From positions 186,001-250,000 of the forward strand of contig NZ_QZDT01000001.1 of NCBI RefSeq assembly GCF_009917485.1: a DNA stretch of 64,000 nucleotides, read 5' to 3'. The position numbers and the translations under genes were made by a program. The DNA comes from Parablautia muri. GTDB taxonomy: Bacteria > Bacillota > Clostridia > Lachnospirales > Lachnospiraceae. The notes under the pieces are model-generated. The model had not been told where the DNA came from. It saw only the letters and a program-made list of their open reading frames with translations, and ran no database searches. Position 1 is the stretch's first letter; every line of letters starts with the position of its first letter. Positions 42,696-52,724 of this stretch are shown here, one piece after another.

Positions 42696-43541
42696 ATGAA
42701 AAAAATTATTGTAACAGGTTGTAACGGACAGCTTGGACGTGCAATTAATCTTGAATGGAAGGATAACCAAGACATTGAATTGGTAAATACTGATGTGGCC
42801 GAACTGGATATTACTAAAATTGACAAGGTAATGGAGCTTGCAAGAAAGGTAAAGCCCTATGCGATTATTAATTGTGCTGCACATACAGGTGTGGATGCCT
42901 GTGAAGATGAATTGGACAAGGCCTATCGCATCAATGCCATCGGGCCAAAGAATTTGAGTATTGCGGCTTCCGAGACCGGGGCAAAGATGGTTCAAATCTC
43001 TACCGACTATGTGTTTGACGGTAATACGGATAAGCCATATGTTGAGTTTGATAAGCCCAATCCCCAGGGTGTGTATGGCGCTACTAAACTGGCGGGGGAA
43101 AATATGGTGAAGGATTTTACAAATCGGTATTTTATATTAAGGACGGCATGGCTGTACGGTGATGGAAAGAATTTTGTGAAAACGATGCTGCGCCTGTCTG
43201 AAAGCAATGATAAAGTAAGGGTAGTAGGCGATCAGGTAGGCAGCCCTACCAGTGCAAAAGAGCTTGCCCGTGCGATTACCCGGCTTATTTTTACGGAAAA
43301 TTACGGTTTGTTTCATGCTACCTGTGAGGGAAGCTGTTCCTGGGCTCAGTTTACGGAGGAAATTTTCAGACTTGCAGGCAAGGATACCAAGGTGGAAAAA
43401 ATTACAACTGAGGAATTTGGGGCAAAGGCGCCGAGGCCGGCCTATTCCATACTGGAGAATTATATACTTAAGCTGACAGACGGCTATCAGTTTGCAGATT
43501 GGAAGGATGCCCTGGCCGTTTATATGAGGGAATTTAAATAA
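42696..43541 (+). CDS. rfbD: dTDP-4-dehydrorhamnose reductase (RmlD-like)
   Basis: 281-residue short-chain dehydrogenase for the last step of dTDP-L-rhamnose synthesis. NAD(P)-binding GCNGQLGRAI near 6-15, catalytic STDYVFDG near 100 and YGATKLAGE near 126. rmlA, B and C are not nearby, so it either completes a pathway encoded elsewhere or reduces a related nucleotide sugar. GGGGGAT ribosome site; one base before the next gene. Confidence 0.87.
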   Translation: MKKIIVTGCNGQLGRAINLEWKDNQDIELVNTDVAELDITKIDKVMELARKVKPYAIINCAAHTGVDACEDELDKAYRINAIGPKNLSIAASETGAKMVQISTDYVFDGNTDKPYVEFDKPNPQGVYGATKLAGENMVKDFTNRYFILRTAWLYGDGKNFVKTMLRLSESNDKVRVVGDQVGSPTSAKELARAITRLIFTENYGLFHATCEGSCSWAQFTEEIFRLAGKDTKVEKITTEEFGAKAPRPAYSILENYILKLTDGYQFADWKDALAVYMREFK

Positions 43542-43542
43542 G

Positions 43543-43998
43543 ATGGATTTTATTACGGAATTACTCCAAAATCAGATATTTATCTCGGCCGTTCTCGGAT
43601 GGTTGGTGGCGCAGGTACTAAAAACATTGATTCACCTGATTATCACGAAACAGTTTCTGATGGAAAGAATGGTGGGAGGCGGGGGTATGCCCAGCTCCCA
43701 TTCTGCAACTGTATGTGCGTTGGCAACCTCCGTAGGGATAAAATATGGCGGAGGAAGCTTTGAGTTTGCGGTAACCGCTATGGTTGCAATTATTGTTATG
43801 TATGATGCTATGGGTGTGCGCAGGGAAACTGGCAAGCAGGGCCGGGTTCTGAATGAAATGATGGAAGTTCTGATGAATATGGGTAAGCAGATTAGCGTGG
43901 AAGAACGTTTGAAGGAATTTGTAGGGCATACGCCCTTACAGGTTTTAATGGGGGCCATATTGGGGATTATCATTGCCGCAATTGTTATGAATATATAA
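43543..43998 (+). CDS. divergent PAP2 family protein (DUF212, YuiD-like)
   Basis: 151-residue membrane protein with about four hydrophobic segments and the family motif GGGGMPSSHSATVCALAT near 45-62, resembling the acid-phosphatase PAP2 signature. Possible lipid-phosphate phosphatase, but no activity has been demonstrated for the family to my knowledge. It starts two bases after rfbD and is presumably co-transcribed; a role in carrier-lipid recycling for the sugar cluster is conjecture. Confidence 0.85.
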   Translation: MDFITELLQNQIFISAVLGWLVAQVLKTLIHLIITKQFLMERMVGGGGMPSSHSATVCALATSVGIKYGGGSFEFAVTAMVAIIVMYDAMGVRRETGKQGRVLNEMMEVLMNMGKQISVEERLKEFVGHTPLQVLMGAILGIIIAAIVMNI

Positions 43999-44096
43999 TG
44001 CTATGGTCAATTGTGGAATGAGTTATGTAGAAGGTTCGGTAGGTTTAAAAGCTTTACAATTGATTATGTAAATACAGGATAAAAAGGAGATAGTTT

Positions 44097-45170
44097 ATGC
44101 AGAAAATAGCTTTCATTACCGGTATTACAGGGCAGGACGGCTCTTATTTGGCCGAATTTTTGTTGGAACAGGGGTATGAAGTTCATGGGCTTGTGCGAAG
44201 GCACAGCATCAGCAATACATCCCGTATTGACCATTTGATTCGCTCAGGCTATCACAAGGTCAAATTTTTTCTTCATTATGCAGATACAACAGATTCCAGC
44301 AATCTGATGCGGCTTATATCGGAAATCCGTCCTACGGAGGTTTATAATCTGGCGGCCCAGTCCCATGTGGGTGTATCCTTCGAGGTGCCGGAATACACAG
44401 CGGAGGCTACCGGAGTAAGTACCCTTAAGCTTCTGGAAGCCATTCGTGTAAACGGAGGAAATTGCAGATATTATCAAGCATCTACTTCAGAGTTATTCGG
44501 AGGACTTCCTGAGACCGCACCGCAAAGCGAGACTACGCCTTTTTACCCCAAAAGTCCTTATGGGGCTGCAAAGCTGTATTCTTATTGGATTACGGTAAAT
44601 TACAGAGAGTCTTATAACATGTTTGCATGTAACGGTATTTTATTTAACCATGAATCTCCCAGAAGGGGAGAAAATTTTGTCACAAGAAAAATTACGTTAG
44701 CGATTGCAAATATAGTTGCCGGTAAACAGGAGAAGCTTTCTTTGGGCAATATGAATGCAAAGCGTGATTGGGGATTTGCAGGAGATTATATCAAGGGAAT
44801 GTGGATGATGCTTCAGCAGGATAAGCCAGGTGATTATGTGCTTGCTACAAATGAAACGCATACGGTACGGGAATTTGTAGAGTCCGCCTTTGGGGAGCTT
44901 GGAATTTCGATTAGATGGGAAGGAGCAGGCGTCAACGAAAAGGGCTATGATGGGGAGAGCGGAAAACTGCTTGTAGATGTAAACCCTGAATTTTATCGTC
45001 CAGCCGAGGTTGAATTTTTGTGGGGAAATGCCGCTAAGGCTGAAAAGATGCTGGGCTGGAAGCGTGAAGTTGATTTTAAGGGACTTGTGGCAATGATGAT
45101 GGATGCTGACTTAAAGGAAATAGCCGGAATGAGTTGTGAGGAGTATAAAGAAGGGAAAATGAAGAAATAG
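44097..45170 (+). CDS. gmd: GDP-mannose 4,6-dehydratase
   Basis: 357-residue enzyme making GDP-4-keto-6-deoxy-mannose. [15 protein letters not shown] near 8-22 binds NADP, the catalytic Thr/Glu segment STSELFGG lies near 130, and [10 protein letters not shown] (catalytic Tyr and Lys) near 155. AAGGAG precedes the ATG. With fcl 1.7 kb downstream it forms the de novo GDP-L-fucose route, so fucose should appear in this organism's surface polysaccharide. Confidence 0.94.
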   Translation: MQKIAFITGITGQDGSYLAEFLLEQGYEVHGLVRRHSISNTSRIDHLIRSGYHKVKFFLHYADTTDSSNLMRLISEIRPTEVYNLAAQSHVGVSFEVPEYTAEATGVSTLKLLEAIRVNGGNCRYYQASTSELFGGLPETAPQSETTPFYPKSPYGAAKLYSYWITVNYRESYNMFACNGILFNHESPRRGENFVTRKITLAIANIVAGKQEKLSLGNMNAKRDWGFAGDYIKGMWMMLQQDKPGDYVLATNETHTVREFVESAFGELGISIRWEGAGVNEKGYDGESGKLLVDVNPEFYRPAEVEFLWGNAAKAEKMLGWKREVDFKGLVAMMMDADLKEIAGMSCEEYKEGKMKK

Positions 45171-45241
45171 GTTGCTATGAACAGTCTTTAGATCGTAAAT
45201 AGCAAAAGAAATGCCCTGCAATTGTGAAAGAGGATGGTTCA

Positions 45242-46903
45242 ATGCTTTCTGTTATTCTCATCTGGCTGTATATGCTGTTTACCTGTTATGTGATGGGAGT
45301 TGCTTCTATCAGGGTAATTGCAGGAGAGAGTTATTCCTGCAAACAAAAGGTCAGTTATCTGTACGCAGGCATTGGGGCAGTTACGGTTTTTGCGCAGCTT
45401 TTCAGTATATTTTGGAAGGTTGGGTTGGCGGCCAATGCAATTTTGCTCCTTGCATGCGGTTTTAGTATTCTATTTTTAAAAAAAGAATTTTTGAATCATC
45501 TGTACGCCTTCAGGCTGACCATTACGCCTGTAAAGGCAATTGTGTTTTTGTTACTTTTTTTAGGTTTTGCTTACGGCGCATCCACAGGGGTTATACATTA
45601 TGATACCGGATTGTATCATGCCCAGAGCATTCGCTGGATAGAGGAATATGGAATTGTTCCAGGCTTAGGTAATTTACACAGCAGATTAGCTTATAATAGT
45701 GCGGCATTTTGCCTGTCAGCGCTTTACAGTATGGCCTTTTTGGGTGGGCAGTCTTATCATTGTTGTGCAGGTTTTCTGGCTTTTTTACTGGCATTGGTGT
45801 GTATGGAAGCACTGACAAAGGAAAGAATCAAAAAACCTAAACTTTCAGATTTTGCACGACTTGTGGCTATCTATTATCTGTTTATGATTTTTGACGAGAT
45901 GGTGTCCCCGGCATCAGACTATTTTATGGTGCTTCTGGTCTTTTTTATTCTAATCAGGTGGCTGGAGTTAATTGAGAAAAAGGAGGATTCCTATCTGCCT
46001 TATGCCTTCTTAAGTGTGCTGAGTGTGAGCGTGATGACAGTGAAGCTTTCCGGAGCGCTTATTCTTTTGCTTACAGTAAAACCGGCAGCTATGATGCTAG
46101 GGGAAAAGCGAGGAAAAGAAATCGTTAAGTTTCTGGTGGCGGGACTTTTAACGGTTCTGCCTTTTCTGGTACGCAATGTAATTTTGTCAGGCTGGCTGGT
46201 TTATCCGTTTACCTCCATTGACCTGTTTTCTTTTGCTTTTAAGATTCCTAAAGGGATGGCAGATTATGATGCGAAAGAGATACAAGTGTGGGGCAGGGGA
46301 TTTAGCGATGTGGAAAGATATGGAGAGTCTTTGGCTAAGTGGTTTCCTGAATGGGCGGCACATTTGGATGGAAGTAATAAGGTGTTTTTGGCTATGGCTC
46401 TTTTGGGAATTTTGTTATGGATGGCGTATCTGGCATATGCAGTTATAAAAAGAAAAAAGGATATGCTGGATTTTCTTCACACAGCCGGAACGCTGATGGT
46501 TTGCTTTTTGTTTTGGCTTTTGAGTGCACCGTTAGTTCGATATGGATGTGTGTTTTTATGGATGTTTCCGGTGATGGTGTGGGGATTTCTGTATTTAAAA
46601 ATCAGTCCTCATATGGACAGGTTTAAGATATATTTGATTATACTTGTATTGTTTGGAACTTACAAGTTAGCAGTCTTTGGTATTGAGGTAGGTAAGGGAG
46701 CAACGATTCAATATTTGGTCAGGCAAAAGGACTATGAAAATTTTGAGACGGTTGACTATGAACTCCACGGATATACTTTTTATTATCCGGTGCAGGGTGA
46801 TAGAGTAGGGTACCGGGATTTTCCATCAGCGCCGGTGAAGGCGGAGGATATTTTTTTGGGTGATACGATCCAAGAGGGATTTAAAGATGTTATTCATGAA
46901 TAG
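45242..46903 (+). CDS. large multi-pass membrane protein in the fucose cluster (LIC_10190-like)
   Basis: 553 residues from ATG 45242 (GAGG eight bases upstream; GTG 45224 is weaker). About 12 hydrophobic helices spread from 5 to 490, then a soluble C-terminal end (about 500-553). Between early helices is HYDTGLYHAQSIRWIEEYGIVPGLGNLHSRLAYNSAAF, a loop characteristic of the LIC_10190-type membrane proteins; it resembles the large periplasmic loop of GT-C glycosyltransferases. Lying between gmd and fcl, it may be a polyprenyl-sugar-dependent glycosyltransferase, which is inference. Confidence 0.6.
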   Translation: MLSVILIWLYMLFTCYVMGVASIRVIAGESYSCKQKVSYLYAGIGAVTVFAQLFSIFWKVGLAANAILLLACGFSILFLKKEFLNHLYAFRLTITPVKAIVFLLLFLGFAYGASTGVIHYDTGLYHAQSIRWIEEYGIVPGLGNLHSRLAYNSAAFCLSALYSMAFLGGQSYHCCAGFLAFLLALVCMEALTKERIKKPKLSDFARLVAIYYLFMIFDEMVSPASDYFMVLLVFFILIRWLELIEKKEDSYLPYAFLSVLSVSVMTVKLSGALILLLTVKPAAMMLGEKRGKEIVKFLVAGLLTVLPFLVRNVILSGWLVYPFTSIDLFSFAFKIPKGMADYDAKEIQVWGRGFSDVERYGESLAKWFPEWAAHLDGSNKVFLAMALLGILLWMAYLAYAVIKRKKDMLDFLHTAGTLMVCFLFWLLSAPLVRYGCVFLWMFPVMVWGFLYLKISPHMDRFKIYLIILVLFGTYKLAVFGIEVGKGATIQYLVRQKDYENFETVDYELHGYTFYYPVQGDRVGYRDFPSAPVKAEDIFLGDTIQEGFKDVIHE

Positions 46904-46930
46904 GCAGAAAATTAAGTAGGAGAAATTGTG

Positions 46931-47875
46931 ATGATGAACAAAACAGACAAAATTTATGTGGCAGGCCACAGAGGTCTAGTGGGCAGTGCGATTGTCAGGA
47001 ATTTAGAGACAAAAGGGTATGTAAATGTGATTGGAAGGACCCATAAGGAACTGGATTTGACCAATCAGGCTATGGTGCGTGATTTCTTTGAGAAGGAGAA
47101 ACCGGATGTGGTGGTGCTGGCGGCGGCAAAGGTAGGCGGTATCAATGCCAACAACACAGCACCGGCCGATTTTGCTTATGAAAATATGCAGATTCAGTGT
47201 AATGTGATTGATTGTTGTCATAAATATAAAGTGAAAAAGCTTCTCTTTTTGGGCAGCACATGTATTTATCCCAAAATGGCGCCACAGCCGATTCCGGAGG
47301 ACGCCCTTTTGACCGGACCGTTGGAGGAAACCAACGAAGCTTATGCGATTGCAAAAATAGCGGGGCTTGAAATGTGTAAATTTTATAAAAGACAGTATGG
47401 GGATGATTTTATCAGCTGTATGCCCACAAATTTGTATGGTCCCTATGATAATTATGATTTGGAGGGCTCCCATGTTATGCCTGCCATGATTCGTAAATTT
47501 CATGAGGCGAAAGTGAATCATATGCCCACAGTGGAGCTTTGGGGAACAGGAACACCGCTGCGGGAATTTCTTTATGTGGATGATATGGCGGATGCCTGTG
47601 TGTTCCTGCTCGAAAATTATGAAGGGGAACAGCATGTGAATATAGGAACAGGTAAAGAGGTTACCATTAAGGAACTGGCGGAAACAGTTCAAAAGGCAGT
47701 TGGCTATGAAGGCAAAATTGTCTGGAATAAAGCTATGCCGGACGGAACGCCCAGAAAGTTAACGAATGTAGATAAGCTTCATCATCTTGGATGGACACAT
47801 AAGGTTGAATTGGAAGAGGGAGTTGCTTTCGCTTATCAGTGGTTTAAAGAAAATGTAGATATTGCCAGAATGTAA
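46931..47875 (+). CDS. fcl: GDP-L-fucose synthase (epimerase/reductase)
   Basis: 314 residues; ATG 46931 lies eight bases after AGGAG (a GTG at 46928 and ATG 46934 are alternatives). It turns GDP-4-keto-6-deoxy-mannose into GDP-L-fucose. NADP loop [15 protein letters not shown] near 9-23, catalytic GSTCIYPK near 107 and [12 protein letters not shown] near 137. The stop codon is embedded in the shared terminator with pyrG. Confidence 0.93.
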   Translation: MMNKTDKIYVAGHRGLVGSAIVRNLETKGYVNVIGRTHKELDLTNQAMVRDFFEKEKPDVVVLAAAKVGGINANNTAPADFAYENMQIQCNVIDCCHKYKVKKLLFLGSTCIYPKMAPQPIPEDALLTGPLEETNEAYAIAKIAGLEMCKFYKRQYGDDFISCMPTNLYGPYDNYDLEGSHVMPAMIRKFHEAKVNHMPTVELWGTGTPLREFLYVDDMADACVFLLENYEGEQHVNIGTGKEVTIKELAETVQKAVGYEGKIVWNKAMPDGTPRKLTNVDKLHHLGWTHKVELEEGVAFAYQWFKENVDIARM

Positions 47876-47900
47876 TGTGCGCCTAGGGGCGCACATTTTT
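47874..47900. terminator. shared terminator of fcl and pyrG
   Basis: 10-base perfect stem AATGTGCGCC/GGCGCACATT with a 4-base loop and a T-run. It overlaps both stop codons of the convergent genes, leaving effectively no spacer. Confidence 0.85.
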
Positions 47901-49532
47901 ATCACAATAATCTGTCTTATGAAGCGCGGCAGCGTTTGCTTTTGCCGCAGCCTTAATAAATCCTTTAAATAAGGGATGAGGCCTGTTAGGTCTTGATTTA
48001 AGTTCCGGGTGTGCCTGGGTTGCAACGAAAAAAGGATGATTGGGCAGTTCACACATCTCCACAATCCGTCCATCGGGGGAAAGGCCGGAAAGCTTCATTC
48101 CACTTTCGGCTAAGACATTGCGGTAATCATTATTTACCTCGTAACGATGCCTGTGACGTTCATATATGATTTCTTGTCCATATAATTCAAATGCTTTTGA
48201 AGTCCCATCCAACACGCAGGGGTAGGAACCAAGCCTTAAGGTGCCTCCAATGTCTTCTACATCGTTTTGGTCAGGCATAAGAGCAATTACAGGATGAGAG
48301 GTGGAAGGGTTAAGCTCAATGCTATGAGCATCGTTAAATCCGATAACGCTGCGGGCATATTCTACAATGGCAAGCTGCATGCCAAGACATAAGCCAAGAA
48401 AAGGAATCTGATGGGTTCTTGCGTAGGTTATAGCGCATATTTTTCCCTCAATCCCCCGGGAACCAAATCCTCCGGGAACAAGAATACCATTTACATCACC
48501 TAAAATTGTATCTACAGTTTCAGGCAGGAGAGTTTCAGAGTCAACCCATTTAATATTCACAGTAATGTGGTTGGAAATGCCGCCATGCTTTAGCGCTTCT
48601 ACCACGCTGATATAGGCGTCATGAAGCTGCACATATTTACCTACGATAGCAACGGTTACTTCACCCACAGGAGAGCGTAGAGAGGCTACTATATTCTTCC
48701 AGTCGGCAAGGTCCGGCGTAGGGCATTCCAGATGCAGGCAATGGCAGGCAACCTGGGCAAGCTGTTCTTTTTCCATGGCAAGGGGAGCTTCGTAGAGATA
48801 TTCCACATCCAGATTTTGCAGCACGTGGCTGCTTGGTACATTACAAAAAAGGGCTATTTTATCCTTGATAGCCTGATCTAAAGGATGTTCGCTCCGGCAT
48901 ACAATGATATCCGGCCAGATTCCCATTCCCTGCAATTCTTTTACGCTTGCCTGTGTAGGCTTGGTTTTCATCTCCTGTGAGGCTTTCAAATAGGGAATCA
49001 GAGTGACATGGATTAAAATTGCATTTTCGTGCCCTACCTCATGCTGAAACTGCCGGATAGATTCAAGAAAGGGCTGGCTTTCTATGTCACCTACCGTGCC
49101 GCCCACTTCTATAATGGCAATTCTTGTGCTTTTGTCTGTAAAATTCCTATAAAAACGGCTTTTAATTTCATTGGTGATGTGAGGAATGACTTGAACGGTA
49201 CCTCCGCCGTAATCGCCCCGCCGTTCCTTTTGCAGCACAGACCAGTAAATTTTGCCGGTGGTCACATTGGAATTTTTATCCAGGTTTTCATCTATAAACC
49301 GCTCATAGTGTCCAAGGTCTAAATCGGTTTCCGTTCCGTCATCGGTTACAAAAACTTCTCCGTGCTGTATGGGATTCATGGTACCTGGGTCAATGTTGAT
49401 ATAAGGGTCAAATTTCTGCATGGTTACTTTATATCCACGAGCTTTTAAAAGCCGACCAAGAGAAGCTGCTGTGATGCCCTTACCGAGACCTGAAACCACA
49501 CCGCCGGTGACAAAAACATATTTTACTGCCAT
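47883..49532 (-). CDS. pyrG: CTP synthase
   Basis: 549 residues. N-terminal synthetase domain with [20 protein letters not shown] near 6-25 and the nucleotide/metal loop [12 protein letters not shown] near 41; C-terminal class I glutamine amidotransferase with LCLGMQLA (nucleophile Cys near 385) and the His-Glu pair in THPEL-like [10 protein letters not shown] near 520. Makes CTP from UTP, ATP and glutamine. Its leader contains a promoter closely followed by a terminator, suggesting attenuation. Confidence 0.96.
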   Translation of the reverse strand: MAVKYVFVTGGVVSGLGKGITAASLGRLLKARGYKVTMQKFDPYINIDPGTMNPIQHGEVFVTDDGTETDLDLGHYERFIDENLDKNSNVTTGKIYWSVLQKERRGDYGGGTVQVIPHITNEIKSRFYRNFTDKSTRIAIIEVGGTVGDIESQPFLESIRQFQHEVGHENAILIHVTLIPYLKASQEMKTKPTQASVKELQGMGIWPDIIVCRSEHPLDQAIKDKIALFCNVPSSHVLQNLDVEYLYEAPLAMEKEQLAQVACHCLHLECPTPDLADWKNIVASLRSPVGEVTVAIVGKYVQLHDAYISVVEALKHGGISNHITVNIKWVDSETLLPETVDTILGDVNGILVPGGFGSRGIEGKICAITYARTHQIPFLGLCLGMQLAIVEYARSVIGFNDAHSIELNPSTSHPVIALMPDQNDVEDIGGTLRLGSYPCVLDGTSKAFELYGQEIIYERHRHRYEVNNDYRNVLAESGMKLSGLSPDGRIVEMCELPNHPFFVATQAHPELKSRPNRPHPLFKGFIKAAAKANAAALHKTDYCDKNVRP

Positions 49533-49594
49533 AATGAATCCCCCATTCTTAATTAGTATCCCATAAAAGGAAATTTAGATATTTTTCAAAACAA

Positions 49595-49630
49595 ATAAAA
49601 AAGACACTACGGCCAGAGCCATAGCGTCTT
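49595..49630 (-). terminator. intrinsic terminator in the pyrG leader (possible attenuator)
   Basis: Read on the minus strand: 13-base stem (49630-49618 with 49613-49601, two G-U pairs), loop TCTG, then TTTTTTAT. It lies about 10 bases after the expected transcription start of the pyrG promoter and 63 bases before the pyrG ATG. It also terminates read-through from the SIMPL gene. Confidence 0.75.
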
Positions 49631-49646
49631 TGCTTTTAACGTAAAA

Positions 49647-49675
49647 ATTTTAGCATTCACTATTTTATTTGTCAA
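49647..49675 (-). promoter_or_regulatory. pyrG promoter
   Basis: Minus strand TTGACA (49675-49670), 17-base spacer, TAAAAT (49652-49647): near-consensus. The start point should fall near 49640. Confidence 0.75.
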
Positions 49676-49691
49676 CCAAATTACAATTTTT

Positions 49692-50522
49692 TTAATAGAG
49701 CTGATATTCTACCAGGATGCTTGCCTCCACTTCAATTTCGCCCGGCATAATACCAGCTGTGTCAGCGAGCGCATAATCTTCTTTGACAGCAGTGGAACGG
49801 TATTTGTTAGCCAGAGCCGAATCTGTATAGCGGGCATTAGAGTAGTTGCTAATCTCCTCAATGTTGATAACAGATCCCACGCTGCATCCGGCAGCATCAG
49901 CCAATACCTGAGCCTTCTGATATGCGGTTTCTACAGCGGCGTTTAAAGCCGCCTGATAGCTTTCATCATATTTACTTGCCTGGTAGGTAATGGACTGAAT
50001 GGTATTGATTCCTGAGGAAACAGACTGGGAAAGAATATGATCAAGTCCATCAATTGGAAGGTCTGACACTGTCAGGGTGGTAGTGGCTTCATAGCCGGTA
50101 ATACGAGCTCTGTTGTTGCTGTAGTCATAAACAGGGTTCATGAAATAATCTGAAGTTTGAATGGAAGTTTCCTCAACAGAAAGGCTCCTCAACAATTCAA
50201 TAACCTGACTGACAGATTCTGCATTTTGCCGCTGACAGGCAGCAGCATCGGAGGCCTCAGTGCGTACAGCATAAACAACCTCTGCAATATCAGGAATTGC
50301 AGTGACATTTTCGCTGCTGCTAACCGTAATAGAATTTTGCTGATATCTTGCTGCCGGAGTATTCACAGCCCCAGGTGCAGTTTCAGAAGCAACAGGTGAG
50401 TTTTCATTAGCATCAGATGAAATTTGCTCCTGCATGGGCGCGGTGCCGGAAGCTGCACTTCCACAGCCTGTAATTCCTAAAACAATCATTCCTAAAGCTA
50501 ATTGCATATAAATTTTTTTCAT
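49692..50522 (-). CDS. SIMPL-domain (DUF541) lipoprotein
   Basis: 276 residues with a lipoprotein signal (LALGMIVLGITGC, acyl Cys near 20), a Ser/Ala/Pro-rich linker, and a SIMPL domain from ITVSSSENVTAIPDIAEVVYAV (near 65) to IEVEASILVEYQLY. SIMPL/DUF541 proteins (BP26, YggE) form oligomeric periplasmic or cell-surface assemblies of unclear function. GGAGG precedes the ATG. Single gene. Confidence 0.85.
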   Translation of the reverse strand: MKKIYMQLALGMIVLGITGCGSAASGTAPMQEQISSDANENSPVASETAPGAVNTPAARYQQNSITVSSSENVTAIPDIAEVVYAVRTEASDAAACQRQNAESVSQVIELLRSLSVEETSIQTSDYFMNPVYDYSNNRARITGYEATTTLTVSDLPIDGLDHILSQSVSSGINTIQSITYQASKYDESYQAALNAAVETAYQKAQVLADAAGCSVGSVINIEEISNYSNARYTDSALANKYRSTAVKEDYALADTAGIMPGEIEVEASILVEYQLY

Positions 50523-50649
50523 ACCAGATCCTCCATTTTTTGTATCATTTACTAGGTAACCTATTTATGATACGCCGGAGGATAAAAATTTTATGGGTTA
50601 TTCATAAAATTTAGAGTTTGAATTCTGAGAGAAGGAGAGAGATGCCAGG

Positions 50650-51144
50650 CTATTCCTTCCAGTGTAGATGATGGAGCTCCCCTTTTAACTGTAATTGTGT
50701 AAAATTTTGCTGCCTGAGGGCCTCGTAGAGAACAATGGCAACAGAGTTAGAAAGATTTAAGGAACGAATTTCGGGGAGCATGGGAATGCGGATGCAGGTT
50801 TCTTCATAATCTACCAGAATTTCCTCCGGAATACCGGCGCTTTCTTTTCCAAACATAATAAAGTCATCAGGGCCATAGGAAACTTCTGTGTAAACATGTT
50901 TAGCCTTGGTGGTGGCCATCCAGATTTTGGCGTTTGGATGGACGGATTTAAATTCGTCAAAATTCATATATCGGGTTACATTAAGATGTTCCCAATAATC
51001 CATACCAGCCCGTTTAATTTCTTTTTCATTTAACCGAAAACCCAAAGGCTCTATCAGATGAAGACTGGTTTCGGTGGCTGCGCAGGTTCTTCCAATGTTT
51101 CCTGTGTTGGCGGGTATTTCCGGCTGGTGTAGAATAATATGCAT
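50650..51144 (-). CDS. trmL: tRNA (cytidine/uridine-34 2'-O)-methyltransferase
   Basis: 164-residue SPOUT-class methyltransferase that modifies the wobble base of leucine tRNAs. N-terminal LHQPEIPANTGNIGRTCAAT near 4-23, the SAM-binding knot FGKESAGIPEEIL near 98-110, and LPEIRSLNLSNSVAIVLYEALRQ near 122-144 are all the diagnostic TrmL stretches. AAGGAG before the ATG; own transcript. Confidence 0.93.
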   Translation of the reverse strand: MHIILHQPEIPANTGNIGRTCAATETSLHLIEPLGFRLNEKEIKRAGMDYWEHLNVTRYMNFDEFKSVHPNAKIWMATTKAKHVYTEVSYGPDDFIMFGKESAGIPEEILVDYEETCIRIPMLPEIRSLNLSNSVAIVLYEALRQQNFTQLQLKGELHHLHWKE

Positions 51145-51268
51145 GGTACTTACTCCTTCTATAATTTATTTTAAATGTTATCTATATGAATTTATTGTAC
51201 CATGGCTTTTATAGGGCTTCAATTTGGATTTTATGAGAAGGAACGGTTTGGATTGTGGGAACTGTTTA

Positions 51269-51297
51269 TTGTATTTAACAGGGGAAAGAGATATAAT
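51269..51297 (+). promoter_or_regulatory. promoter of the beta-glucosidase gene
   Basis: TTGTAT (51269-51274), 17 bases, TATAAT (51292-51297). Confidence 0.6.
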
Positions 51298-51350
51298 TTA
51301 GCTATGACATTTTTAATGCAGTGAATCAAAATAGAACAGGAGAAGGGATT

Positions 51351-52709
51351 ATGGGATTTTCAAAGGATTTTGTGTGGGGCGCTGCCACCAGCGCCTACCA
51401 GATTGAGGGTGCGGTAAACGAGGACGGAAAGGGTAAACATGTCTGGGATATTTATACAAAACAGCCGGGACATGTTTATGAAGACCATACTGGGGATGTG
51501 GCCTGCGATCATTACCATCGCTTCAGGGAAGATGTTGCCATTATGAAGGAAATGGGATTAAAGGGTTATCGTTTTTCCATAGACTGGTCAAGAGTGCTTC
51601 CGGAGGGAAGGGGAAAAGTAAATGAAGCGGGCATTGCTTTTTATAGTAATTTAATTGACGCGCTTTTAGAAAGCGGCATAGAACCTTATATTACCCTGTA
51701 TCATTGGGAGCTGCCCTATGAGATTTATAAAAGGGGAGGCTGGATGAACCCGGAGATAGTGGAGTGGTTCGGCGCTTATGCCAAGCTTGTGGCGGAGCGC
51801 TTTAGTGACCGGGTGACACATTTCTTTACTTTAAATGAGCCCCAGTGCTTTGTGGGACTTGGTTTTCTTTCAGGAGAGCATGCTCCTGGACTGAAAGCGC
51901 CTGTCCAGGACACACTGGAAATGGCGCATAATGCCATGAAGGCCCATGGCCGTGCGGTGCAGATGCTGCGCCAGTATGGTAAGCAGCCTCTTATCATTGG
52001 GTATGCGCCCACAGGCTCAATGTGCTATCCGGAGACGGAGACACCGGAAAATATAGAAGCCGCAAGGCAGCTCTTGTTCTCGCTGCCGGAGGATGCAAGA
52101 TACTGGTCCTGGAATGTGACATGGTGGTCGGATCCGGTGCTGTTTGGACGTTATCCTGAAGAAGGGCTCAAATATTATGAGCCATATCTTCCTAAGATTA
52201 CGGATGAAGATATGAAGCTTATTTCGGAGCCAATCGATGTGTATGGACAGAACATATATAACGGAAGATGTGTGCGTATGGGAAAGGATGGGAGGCCGGA
52301 GGAAGTAAAACGTTATGAAGGTTTCCCGAGAACGGCGATAGGATGGCCGGTAACGCCGGAATGCTTATACTGGGGACCGAAGTTTTTGTATGAGCGGTAT
52401 AAGAAACCGATTTATATCACAGAAAACGGCCTTTCCTGTCATGATACGGTTTCTCTGGACGGAAAGGTGCATGACCCAAACAGAATTGATTTCCTTGCCA
52501 GATATTTAAAGGCGTTAAAAAGGGCGGCGGGAGAAATTGAGCTTCACGGATATTTCCAGTGGTCTTTGATGGATAACTTTGAGTGGGCAAAGGGATATTT
52601 TGAGAGATTTGGTCTTGTTTATGTGGACTATCGGACACAGGAGAGGATATGGAAGGACTCTGCTTACTGGTATCAAAACCTGATTAAAACAAACGGGGAA
52701 GAATTATAA
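51351..52709 (+). CDS. GH1 family beta-glucosidase
   Basis: 452-residue cytoplasmic (no signal peptide) family 1 glycosidase. ATG 51351 follows AGGAGAAGG. FVWGAATSAYQIEGA near 7-21, acid/base Glu in FTLNEPQ near 165, nucleophile Glu in YITENGLS near 355 and WSLMDNFEWAKGY near 405 are present. Prefers beta-glucosides or cellobiose by family; no phosphate-binding signature (the 6-phospho-glycosidase Ser/Lys/Tyr pattern) is obvious. No PTS or transporter gene beside it. Confidence 0.92.
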   Translation: MGFSKDFVWGAATSAYQIEGAVNEDGKGKHVWDIYTKQPGHVYEDHTGDVACDHYHRFREDVAIMKEMGLKGYRFSIDWSRVLPEGRGKVNEAGIAFYSNLIDALLESGIEPYITLYHWELPYEIYKRGGWMNPEIVEWFGAYAKLVAERFSDRVTHFFTLNEPQCFVGLGFLSGEHAPGLKAPVQDTLEMAHNAMKAHGRAVQMLRQYGKQPLIIGYAPTGSMCYPETETPENIEAARQLLFSLPEDARYWSWNVTWWSDPVLFGRYPEEGLKYYEPYLPKITDEDMKLISEPIDVYGQNIYNGRCVRMGKDGRPEEVKRYEGFPRTAIGWPVTPECLYWGPKFLYERYKKPIYITENGLSCHDTVSLDGKVHDPNRIDFLARYLKALKRAAGEIELHGYFQWSLMDNFEWAKGYFERFGLVYVDYRTQERIWKDSAYWYQNLIKTNGEEL

Positions 52710-52724
52710 CAAATTCAATCCCCG
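52694..52724. terminator. hairpin between the convergent beta-glucosidase and kinase genes
   Basis: Arms CGGGGA...AATT and AATT...TCCCCG with a small internal loop, covering both stop codons, which are only five bases apart. No strong T-run. Confidence 0.4.

Noticed and set aside
47003-47692. 229-codon minus-strand frame opposite fcl
   Set aside because: Shadow of fcl; no start signal and biased His/Ile/Phe content.
49538-49550. GGGGGAT element before pyrG, rfbD, flhO and the C39-like gene as an operator
   Set aside because: It lies at Shine-Dalgarno distance in every case and is best explained as ribosome binding; only the longer flhO/rfbD match is kept as a finding.
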